This document shows positions 55,227 to 64,000 of a stretch of DNA of 64,000 nt, in pieces. Position numbers and translations under genes: made by a program. The stretch comes from Anoplopoma fimbria (taxonomy: Eukaryota > Chordata > Actinopteri > Perciformes > Anoplopomatidae). Below the pieces are notes generated by a model, which was not told the origin of the DNA, made no database searches, and saw only the letters and a program-made list of their open reading frames with translations. How positions within the stretch are numbered: the first letter of the stretch is position 1; each line of letters opens with the position of its first letter. The stretch is from positions 13,568,857 through 13,632,856 of the forward strand of contig NC_072465.1 of NCBI RefSeq assembly GCF_027596085.1. The letters are read 5' to 3'.

Positions 55227-56125
55227 TGATACATTTAGTTCGTCTCATTGACACACAAAACAGATTTATATTGTCTTGGTGGATGTCCGCAGCAGACCTT
55301 TGTGATGAAAAGTTTACAAGAGTTTGTTGTTTCGTGGAACGCCGTTGCGACACATTCTTAACCCTGAAAAACTAAGGTGTTTTTATAGGGCTAAAAATGC
55401 TTGAAACACAACCACACTTGGCACACACATTTTAAGTCCTAAATGTAGTTACCTCATGTAATTTAATGCTTCTGAGTGGCAAGTCAGCTCAATAGCGTCC
55501 CCTACTACATTTTTACAAAGCTGCCCTCACACTGTTTGACCTAGATGTACCAAATTTGGTCGGCACATTTATCCCATGAAAACTTATAAAAAAGTATCTT
55601 AGACTCATCCTCCAAACCCAAACGTAAGTCGGCAATTTTTAATTTTGTATCAAATTCTAGTGGGGTTTTTTTGTTGCCATTTCCATGTGTTGTACTTAAA
55701 CAGAGTTCGAACCAAGGTCGTGGCGATCTTTCCATAAATATATTTTCTTACATTTATTTCTTCATACGAGGCTGTGAGGTCGTGCTCACTTGTACAATCG
55801 CTGACACAGCTGCTGCTGTTGAGCGAACACAACGCACGCATAGGGAAACCAGTAGGTTTGAAAACTAGTTGGGGTGTAACACCGGCGCCAACAGGTTGTC
55901 CGTGTGAAGCGGACGCCATCGCAAGCGGTTATTACGCTGAGTTCACAGTGGTATGTTGAAGTGCGAAACGTTAGATATTAAAGTGTGGTTGTTCAACGGC
56001 ACAGTATGGCATAGTTTATTGCTCTTATACTGCGATTCGTGGAAAATACAGTCTAAAAGAGCTTGCTAAACAGACCTGTTTTCACTGGTGTCATTTTTTT
56101 TACTGAATACGTGAATATGGTGTGT
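55227..56125. other. Intergenic, nothing recognised
   Basis: There is a short passage like the 52-kb repeats at 55,530-55,640 ('ctagatgtaccaaatttggt'). No gene is seen. Confidence 0.4.
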
Positions 56126-56341
56126 AAAATGACTGTACTTGTATAGCGCTTTTCTAGTCTTCCGACCACTCAAAGCGCTTTTACATTACTTATCAATCAC
56201 CCATTCACACCCATTCATACACCGATGGCACAGCCTTCGAGAGCAACTCGGGGTTAAGTGTCTTGCCTAAGCACACATCGACATGGACTGCTGGAGCCAG
56301 GGATCGACGACCCTGCTCTCCACTGAGCCACAGTCGCGCAT
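56126..56341 (-). repeat. tRNA-derived SINE, family B
   Basis: The minus strand reads from the tRNA-like head (gcgcgactgtggctcagtgg agagcagggtcg) to the 3' part ('gagtggtcggaagactagaa' in complement). Confidence 0.8.
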
Positions 56342-56449
56342 AGATAGTGTTTAATCATAACTCTCGCAATACCTACGTTTCCTGAAGGGCACGGGGTTGA
56401 GGAAGGTCATCAGCTCTCTTTGTTAAGCTGTCACTCATGATTACACGCC

Positions 56450-56855
56450 CCTCTCAGTTGAAGCCACGCCCCCCACGCCAGATCAAGGCCAAAAGTCTGA
56501 ATCTGAAAAAATAAGATCTTAAACTGAAAAAAAAAATTGGAACCAAATAAATAAGATTTGAAACTGTAAAAAATAAGATCTCAATCTGAAAGTAGGAAAT
56601 CTGCAACTGAAAACTATAAGACCTGAAATATCAAAAAATATATGAAAGTGAAAATTGAAAATAAATATTTAATTCAAAACAGTTCCAGAATTGAATCAAA
56701 ATTATATTCAACCCCAAAAAACTTTTATTCACTTATTTTTATTTTGAATACATTGTTGTATTTTTCAAAGTTCATGATCGAAACTTGTACTTTCAGTTTC
56801 AATTCTTTTTTTCAAATGATCAGGACTTTTGACCTGGATTTGGCTCCATGAGTTA
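56450..56855. repeat. AT-rich MITE with inverted ends and internal 'ataagat' repeats
   Basis: The left part 'agatcaaggccaaaagtctg aatctgaaaaaataag' mirrors the right part 'tcaggacttttgacctggat ttggctcc'. Between them the motif 'aaaataagatctgaaactg' recurs in degenerate form at 56,500-56,630. Confidence 0.55.
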
Positions 56856-59350
56856 ACTACAAGAATTTGATACGTATTAGTTAATTGTACACATAATAAT
56901 AATGTTTAGCCACATTATTTAGATTTTGTTGAAAAACCTATAATATGCAGTTAACAACTCAATAACTTTGTGTTATTTAAACTCAATATTCCAAATAATA
57001 TAAGAAGGATTTTAGTGTTATTAAAACAAAAAGTATTTTGTGATTTGATTGAAAATGTTGGGTAAACAGATATTATTCTCTGGTCAGACGAAGGTTGCAT
57101 TTATTTTGTGTCTTTGGTACCCATAACTATCATGTTAATGAACTGGAAACTTTTGTGTGCAAGTTGTTTACAATAAATCTTTGAGTAGAGTGAGCAAATT
57201 CGTTTCTAGCTGAATAATTAAAAACATGTCTACATATAATGACACAGTTGTGACACATTATTTTGCTTGTGTTTAATAAACATAATTAACATTCAGGAAC
57301 CTGGTACTTTAATGTTATATAACATATATATTCCCTGTTAATGTGACATAGACTTAAATGCTCACAAATTATTTTGTTGTATGATGAAAAATGTGCTGTT
57401 TAACAGACATACATTTGCATGCAGACAAGGGTCATCTGACACATTTACTTTGTGTCTGGTGTTCTGGGGTAGTCCCGCCTACACACCATATATTGTGAAT
57501 GATACAAGGGAATTCCCCTTGGCGAGTATGGGATTTCTTTTTCAGTTCCATAAAGTACAGTATAAGCCATAAAGCAAACACAAAGATACTGTTTACGAAA
57601 TGATTGCTTTTGAGTTTGGCAAAAAAATTCAGACCAGAGAGTCTGGTGCAGAATGATGGATTTTAAGAAAAAGACTGTGGTAAGACTGACTGATTTAGTC
57701 AGCTGCTTAAAGACTGATGAACGATCTGCTGCTATGTTGTGGAGTGTGACTAGAAGAAACAGCAATAGGCTATTAGAATGTGTTTATTACTGAAAGAACA
57801 GGGCAGACTATTTTGATCTTTACACATCATGTACTCTAATTGATTTTGTAATGTGCACCACAAACAAATTAAATTTGAACTCCTTTTCTTGTTGGGCTGT
57901 CAGTCAAGTCTGTTCAAACAGTTAAACAAAAATCTGACATTTCTGTTAACATGGCCGGATCGACCTATCACATTATATAGACAGTGGTGAGCAGAAGACT
58001 AACGGTGCGTTACAGCTGTTTTACTTCCATCACTTTATCAAAGTGCTAATGTCAACACAATGTGTATCAAACCCAGTTTCTCACGCATACAGAAGCCAAA
58101 TCCAGCAGAGATCAGTAAATCCAACAGTCCAGGGAACCACAAGCTAAAGTGGCTGAATCCTGAACTGCTGATGTAAGCAGTTCAAGCAGGTTAGGTTTTT
58201 CAGCATCAGTTACCATGTCGATCTACCAGGTAAGAAGCGAACCTCCGTCGGACCCTTAAGTTACCCCAAATCCTGCTTCGTAGTTCAGGGACCATGACAA
58301 TTCCAGAGTGGACGCCAGATGTGATGGTTTACTGTCTTGAGAAGGGTCTTTTAACATGGCACAGACAATTTGATGACAGCATTGATAAAAATACAACACA
58401 CATACACACTGAGCTATTCTACTCTTAAAGATTCATATGCACTATGAACCAGTATCACTATCAATCAACAATAATAATAATGTCAACATGAATCATCTGT
58501 AAAGAAGTGATGATCTTGATCGAGGATGCACAAATTCCCAACTGGATTCCTGTGTCAACAGAGAGAAGGCAGAGTTATTAGTTTTTAAAAAACACTGTAT
58601 GTACATTTATTACAATACACTGGTCAAATGCCCAACTTCATTTATGCAAACACGTAATTATATTATTCCTCAGAAAAAACAGATTCAGTCATTATCATTA
58701 AAAGAGAAAAGAGCACCCTAAATAATCGAAATAAGAAGTGACCATGCCTTTTCATTTTTGAATCATACTGACACTCCAGTATTATACATGCTTTCACTTA
58801 ATTCTTTCGTATAATTAAATTATCATCTCCCTGACCTCATTCCATTCTTTGTTTTCTGCTAAATGGACAGTTTTTCCCATCCAGAAAAGGAAGTCAATTA
58901 AACAACATTTTTTCTTTTGTCATGAGAAAAAAAAAAATGAATACCTGTTCACTGTTTATTTTTTGTTGACAAAACTTTCATTACCAAAGAGCACCACAAT
59001 CATGGCTGTAATACCAGTAGGGAAACCAAAAGCACCAAACATATTCTACAAGTACTGAGGCTCCACCATGCCAAACACTTGGTCCAGAGATGTTCGTGAG
59101 ACCAATGAGCAAGAGACTTCCAAATGAATAAGGCAAACAGCTTGAATAGATCTGCTAGGAACACAGTAAGTTTGATTTAGGTGTATGAAGTGGTCCATCA
59201 ATATTTTTGCTATTTGCCAGAGCCTTTGAGAAAATCTTTAAGTCTGCACACAGCCGACTCAATGGTCTCTAGTTCCTGTTGTGACAGGGCAACAAGGTGA
59301 GTACACCCCTCCCAAAGCTTACTAACTGACACCTCTTTTTACATTGATTA
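56856..59350. other. Intergenic, nothing recognised
   Basis: About 2.5 kb of AT-rich DNA without exon or repeat signals that I can name. Confidence 0.4.
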
Positions 59351-59545
59351 AGGACATCAACCACATCTTGCCCAAATGTCTGTCCGAAAGCAGTGAATGA
59401 GACGAGTCCATTCTTTTTTCAATACGTTAGAGAAGAATGTAGAAGCAGCTAATCTCATGCTTTGATCCCATGAAAATCTACCAGTACATTTTTTTGTCTT
59501 TAAGGGCCTGAGTATGTCCTCAATCTCACGTGGATCCACTTCAAT
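59225..59545 (-). pseudogene. Unrecognised coding remnant, frameshifted
   Basis: On the minus strand the frame from about 59,545 reads DPREIEDILRPLKTKKCTGR and FSWDQSMRLAASTFFSNVLK, then KKEWTRLIHCFRTDIWARC to a stop. A shifted frame continues GQDVVDVLNQCKK, and a further shift gives KLWEGCTHLVALSQQELETI and SAVCRLKDFLKG before a stop near 59,210. Protein-like composition across three frames suggests a once-coding, now broken unit, such as a processed pseudogene or an old exon with indels. I do not recognise the family. Confidence 0.45.
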
Positions 59546-59715
59546 TATTTATAATCTTAGTCTCCAGGAGCCCTATTCTAGTCACACGAGTACAACAACC
59601 AGTGCAAAGAGGTAGGTCTGAAGTACAAAGACTGTGGGGGGGTCTCCAAGCTCACCGGCTAGTTATGGTTCATGTTTGTGCTACCGAATTGTGTCGCCGT
59701 CGTATCAAACTGTGA

Positions 59716-60099
59716 AGAAGATTGACATTCTCACCTGTTCAGTCCATCTTTGTTTATTTGTGTCATTCTAACAATGATGTCTCTATTTTTCCCTTTTCAC
59801 ACTTTATCTTTATGGATGTTTGGTCTTGATTTCAAACAATAATTTAGATTATGAAAGTGCGTAGCAGTAAGTAGGAAGGAAACTCAGGACTTTTACCCAG
59901 AAGACAGCTGATCATGTCACATGTGAAGCTAAAGTGATGTATTGTTAGTACTATAATCACTTTAGTTGCTAGTTACGTGAGTCGTTACGCATTTTGGTTT
60001 CCACATCCTCTCCAGCAAACAGGAGGGCTTCTATTATAGTGGCTTTTCTGAGAGGGTGTAATAAAATAGCGTATCACATTTTCGTCTTCCTCATTTATA
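59716..60099. other. Intergenic, nothing recognised
   Basis: No feature is seen apart from AT-rich sequence leading into the L1 remnant. Confidence 0.35.
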
Positions 60100-61720
60100 G
60101 TTATACCTCCATCAATCTCCCATTTTGTTTTAATAAAAGAAGTTGACTGTGTTTTAAAATTTGACAGACATTTATATATACATGAAATTATTTTACTACC
60201 TATATCTGAGTTATAGTCTCTGTCATATTTTTCATCTTCATATATAATATAATGTCACATCTGCAAGTATCGATAGAAGTCCTGTTTTTCTAGTAAGTGT
60301 TTCTCTTTAAGAGATAAAAACTAACCAGTGTGCCTCCTTTCATAATATTCCATATGGCTTTTGTTCCTTTAGCTGTCAAATCCCTAAATCTAGCATACAG
60401 TTTATTTGGTTTGAAGTCAGAATCATGTGCACACCATTTCAGAAGAACAATATCTTCCTCTAGTTTATGTTCTCTTATATTGGTTTTCCATACTTCAAGA
60501 GTCCACTTCACCCATGGGATATCAGTAGTGTTTATGTGACTTTGTAGATTGCTATTAGCTAGGATTGCCTGTATGGGGGTGGAAGGTATTTTCTCTTCAA
60601 TGTATTTCCATTGAGCCTTATACGACCAGCATATTACTGCTCTCATCTGTGCTGCAAAATAATAATCTCTAAGCAAAGATCTCTTCGGATCTCTATCCTT
60701 TGGATAGTTGTAAGGTTTTCTGACCTGGGTCTTTTACCTTACCAAATATCTAGGTATATTACATCTTGTCCAATTTATTAAATTGGTTTTTCGTAAATCT
60801 TTATTGGTAGGGTCTGAAACAGATACAGTAGTCTGGGCAGTATATTTGTTTTAATTGATTTAATCTTTGCACTAAAATTTAGGAAAGTGATTAAGTTCCA
60901 TCTTGCTATGTTTTCCTTAATTCTTTTTATTAGGATTATTGGCAAATAATTATATTCTGCAAGTTTTGTAAGATCTTTTGTAATATTGATGCCCAGATAT
61001 TTAAAGGATCTTGTTTGCCATGCCAAGGGGTATTTATTTCCAATTTATCTTGGTGGGCTTAAGTTACATTAGAAAACTGGGTTTTACCCACGTTATGCAT
61101 GTATCCTGATAGGTTACCAAACTGTTCAAAAGAATGCATCACTTTTAGTAAAGAATATGTTGGTGGCCCCAGTTAAATAAAAAATGTAATCTCTGTAGAA
61201 GGCCAATTTTTGCTCCGTCCCTTTAGTAGCAATTCCTCTTTTGTCTTTATTTTGTCTGATCTATTGAGCTAGTGGTTACAAATATAATTTGAGGAGTAGC
61301 AATGACAACGCATAACCCTGTCTTGAACCTCTGTCTAGATTGAAATTGTTTGATTGGTTATCTGTTGATTTTATTCCTGGCAGTGGGATTGTGATATAAT
61401 GCCTGTAAAGTTTTAATAATTGTGTCATGTAAACCAAAACTGTGAAGGACTCTATAAAGAAAAGTCCAGTTAAGAGTCAAATGCCATTTCAGCATCTACG
61501 CTTATCACTATTGCTTTGATCTTATTTTTTTGTATATGATCCATGATGTAGTGTAGTGTCCTTTGTATATTTTCTTGTGTCTGGCATTGTTGTATAAACC
61601 CTGTCTGATCATTATGTATCAGCATGGGGAAAAACACCTCTAATTGTTTGGCCATGATGAAAGTGAATAATCTATAATTTATATTTAGAACCGATATTGG
61701 TCTAAATTATACACATTCCA
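60100..61720 (-). pseudogene. L1-type LINE ORF2 remnant
   Basis: Read on the minus strand, 61,655-61,470 encodes DQTGFIQQCQTQENIQRTL and AIVISVDAEMAFDS, the RT finger and first catalytic Asp block of L1 ORF2. About 61,026-60,778 encodes FKYLGINITKDL and a C-terminal helix region (NILPRLLYLFQTLPI). About 60,676-60,290 encodes the downstream W-rich segment (WSYKAQWKYIEEKI, WNIMKGG). Many stops and indels separate the pieces. The clade is L1/Tx1-like, distinct from the L2 copies. Confidence 0.7.
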
Positions 61721-62239
61721 TTTTATCCTTGCCTTCTTTCGGTATAGCTGAAATTATTGCTTCTTTCCAGCTTGTGGTTTTTGCGCCTGTTTTAAAGCCC
61801 AGTTCAGTCCAGTTCTGGTATGGTGTTTATGAAATGTCGGATATTGGCAAACCTGTGCCGTCTAAAGTGCCATGTAGCTCTAACCTGCAATGCACCAACG
61901 TGCTGAAGATTTATTCCAGCAACTATTGAGAGCAAGAAACTCTAAAAGAAAAGACTCTGAGATGAAACTTTTAAATGACCACTGCTGCTACAAAGGGGGG
62001 TGATAAGAAGATTCAGCTGGAAGAGTGTGATTCAACAAACTACAATCAACCAACTAGATGCAGATGTCCAAAGAAAAAATAGCCACCATTGCATGCATGT
62101 TAACCTCCCATCTGCCTATCAGAGTCGTCAGGTGAAACAATACCATTGCCAGATGTAGATGAGTTTGATGTTCCTAAACCAAATAAATTTACGTCCCATT
62201 ATAAAATAATCTTAGATAGAAATATTTTAGACCTGAAGA
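61721..62239. other. Intergenic, nothing recognised
   Basis: No supported feature. Confidence 0.35.
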
Positions 62240-62635
62240 AATTTTAGATCAAACTAATACAAAAGTGCTTCACAATCTTCCCTGGTGCTTCTCAAACTCT
62301 TAGCTGCTGAACTGTGCCTAAATCATTTGAGCTAAATTTAATGTAAAACGTCAATCGACCACTGTTAATTAAACAATCAATAAATTGAGTCACTGATACT
62401 ATCTGGTCACTTGCAAACCTTTTCATTTATTTTCTGTATATCTGTATTCATTGTACTGTTCATCATAATCTTCATTTACGCCATTTTTATTTTATCATTT
62501 TATCATTTATTCCTTTATTTTCTGTTTAGTTATGTAAGTCTAAGTCAAAAAATATTTCATTTATAAAGAACTTGATCATTTGATTTGTGTGTAAATGACA
62601 TAATAGGTCCCTGTACAACTTGAGAAAAACTCCTG
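62240..62635. repeat. Dispersed repeat related to 54.4-54.8 kb
   Basis: About 62,370-62,635 matches 54,560-54,815 directly ('gtcactgatactatctggtc', 'atatttcatttataaagaac'). About 62,260-62,356 matches the reverse complement of 54,420-54,516 ('cacaatcttccctggtgctt'). Confidence 0.7.
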
Positions 62636-62662
62636 GAAACCAAATTTGATTCTTCTGTTAAA

Positions 62663-62963
62663 TGATAAATGGACTGTACTTGTATCGCGCTTTTCTAGTC
62701 TTCCGACCACTCAAAGCGCTTTACACATTACTAATCATTCACCCATTCATACCCATTCATACACTGATGACAGGAGCTACCATGCAAGGTGCCACCTGCC
62801 CATCAGGATCTATCTAATCATTCACACCCATTCATACACCAATGGCACAGCCTTCGGGAGCAACTCGGGGTTAAGTGTCTTGCCCAAGGACAACCGCCGA
62901 TCCTCTGATTGTAGGACGACCCTTCTCTCCACTGAGCCACACTCCACTGAGCCACAGTTAGAT
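62663..62963 (-). repeat. tRNA-derived SINE, family B
   Basis: The element has the same layout as 56,126-56,341, with the 3' end at the left ('gcgcttttctagtcttccga') and the tRNA-like head at the right ('ctctccactgagccacac'). The body is longer and includes a second 'cattcacacccattcataca' block. The head is locally duplicated ('actccactgagccaca' twice). Confidence 0.8.
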
Positions 62964-63764
62964 AAATTGATGGTGATTTATGGCCTAAATTATAGATTAT
63001 AGATTACCATAATTTCTTTATACTAATTCTTGAGTGTATCAATCATAATTGAATTATTTATAATCGTTACATATCCTGATATTGATGAATTATTATTTAT
63101 TTAACCTGCTAACAGCAGTTATGCTACAGTTGTTTTTATATGCAACGTATCATGATCTACACAGGGTAGGAATAAAGTTTTGTCTCCATTTAGTTAGAAT
63201 CTCTGTGGTTAAGTTATAAACGCTTCTCGACGCAACACAATGCTCAAACACACAAAGCAGCAGTGTTTGACCAAGGAATGAAAACGTGCTGCACCCTGTG
63301 CTTATTGGCTGAGGGTAACAACCCAAGTCCAGATGAGGACGTAAGTAAAAAGCTTTTTGAGCCCACCTCACAAAGCTTCTTATTTTGATTTGTTCCAGAC
63401 TCATCTGTTTGGAACAATTCAAAATAAGAAGAAAAGAGAAGAGTACACTTAGAGGGCCAGGTCTCTGCCTGTTCACCACCACACACCTCAAGTGATGTTT
63501 AAGAGTAGTATTATTTTGTATCAGTCTATACAGTTTTAGGAAATTGTCGTTCAACAATAAGACACAAAGTGCTTTACACAACAGTGCTCAATCATAAAAT
63601 AAATAAAACAAATAAGTAAAAATAAGGGCATTGGCAACCTGGTTAAGATGACCTTGTAATCAAAGTCCATAGTTCAACGGTTTGGACCTTTGGTGCATGT
63701 TTGACCTTTTATCTCTTCACATCGACTGCCTGTATCTCTGCTGTCACTATCACACTTACTGTGG
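62964..63764. other. Downstream flank / 3' UTR side of the APOBEC2-like gene
   Basis: Part of this stretch should be the 3' UTR of the minus-strand gene ending at 63,765. No other coding unit is recognised. Confidence 0.45.
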
Positions 63765-64000
63765 TCACTGTAGAATATCAGCCAGCTTCTCCTGGTAGTA
63801 CTCATAGTTTTCTTTGCAGTCCTCCCACAGGTTCAGAGGTTCTTCCTCGTTCTCCACAAATGTTTCCCAGGTGTAGGAGAAGTCTAAAGGCTTCATCACC
63901 CTCAGCTTACAGCCAGCAGCGTGCAGGGCCTTCAGTCCAGCCTGGATTTCTGTTTCCTCCCACTCTAACAGCCGAGCAGCAAAGATGCTCAGTTTGACGT
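63765..64000 (-). CDS. apobec2: APOBEC2-like cytidine deaminase family protein, last coding exon (partial)
   Basis: The minus strand is open from the window edge to TGA at 63,767-63,765, about 78 codons. It reads VKLSIFAARLLEWEETEIQ and then GLKALHAAGCKLRVMKPLDF, SYTWETFVENEEEPLNLWED and NYEYYQEKLADILQ before the stop. This matches the C-terminal part of APOBEC2: the strand-helix after the catalytic zinc site, the WEE-EIQ--L--L--AGCKLR-MKP-DF segment and the terminal WED--EN--YY-EKLADIL. The zinc-binding His/Cys motifs lie upstream, outside the window. APOBEC2 is a muscle-enriched member of the AID/APOBEC family with little or no proven deaminase activity. Fish carry one or two paralogues, so a/b cannot be assigned. 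The frame is intact and looks functional. Confidence 0.85.
   Translation of the reverse strand, partial: VKLSIFAARLLEWEETEIQAGLKALHAAGCKLRVMKPLDFSYTWETFVENEEEPLNLWEDCKENYEYYQEKLADILQ

Overview
This is a window of vertebrate chromosomal DNA, almost certainly from a ray-finned (teleost) fish. The evidence is a Rex3-type retrotransposon tail, L2-type LINEs whose ORF1 carries an SGNH/esterase motif, several teleost-style tRNA-derived SINE heads, hAT/Tc1/EnSpm transposons, and at the right edge the last coding exon of an APOBEC2-like gene on the minus strand. The DNA is AT-rich, intron-like and packed with transposons. Most of it is intergenic or deep intronic. No bacterial, plasmid or CRISPR features are present.

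Layout. 1-12 kb: intergenic DNA with SINEs, a (CA)n microsatellite and decayed L2 ORF1 and RT pieces. 12.2-14.4 kb: a minus-strand L2 3' half that was tandemly duplicated, the second copy carrying a 1.3-kb internal deletion. 14.4-18.9 kb: a broken minus-strand endogenous retrovirus. It has an LTR, a primer-binding site matching tRNA-Ser, the gag start, the integrase C-terminus and env, with most of gag-pol missing. A 5'-truncated Rex3 cuts off its env end, and an RT fragment lies beyond it in the opposite orientation. 19-26.4 kb: dispersed repeats, a deleted two-exon Tc1/mariner-type element (23.1-24.5 kb) and a terminal-inverted-repeat MITE. 26.7-42.6 kb: one L2 retrotransposon split by a 10.8-kb DNA transposon (29,749-40,535). 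42.6-43.3 kb: two exons resembling the P2X7 cytoplasmic domain, with an in-frame stop. 45-57 kb: a probable solo LTR with enhancer-like direct repeats, two more copies of the 25.7-kb MITE, a hAT element with a BED-finger exon, and SINEs. 59-62 kb: an unrecognised coding remnant and a decayed L1. 63.8-64 kb: the APOBEC2-like exon.

The most interesting object is the 10.8-kb transposon. It has matching termini (CCCACACAGC...), a TT target duplication, large perfect GGATCC-centred palindromes just inside both ends and GGATCC-rich subterminal repeats. It encodes two genes in the same direction: a Transposase_21/EnSpm-like transposase (33.4-35.4 kb) and a spliced gene of about nine exons ending in a DUF4806-like domain (36.0-39.8 kb). 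Both coding parts lie downstream of a duplicated non-coding leader exon. The start exon of the second gene begins two bases before its ATG, directly after a splice acceptor. This suggests one promoter and alternative splicing, as known for plant En/Spm. A 1.2-kb hAT element with a perfect 8-bp target duplication and two palindromic MITEs are nested inside it, giving a readable insertion order: L2, then EnSpm-like element, then hAT/MITEs.
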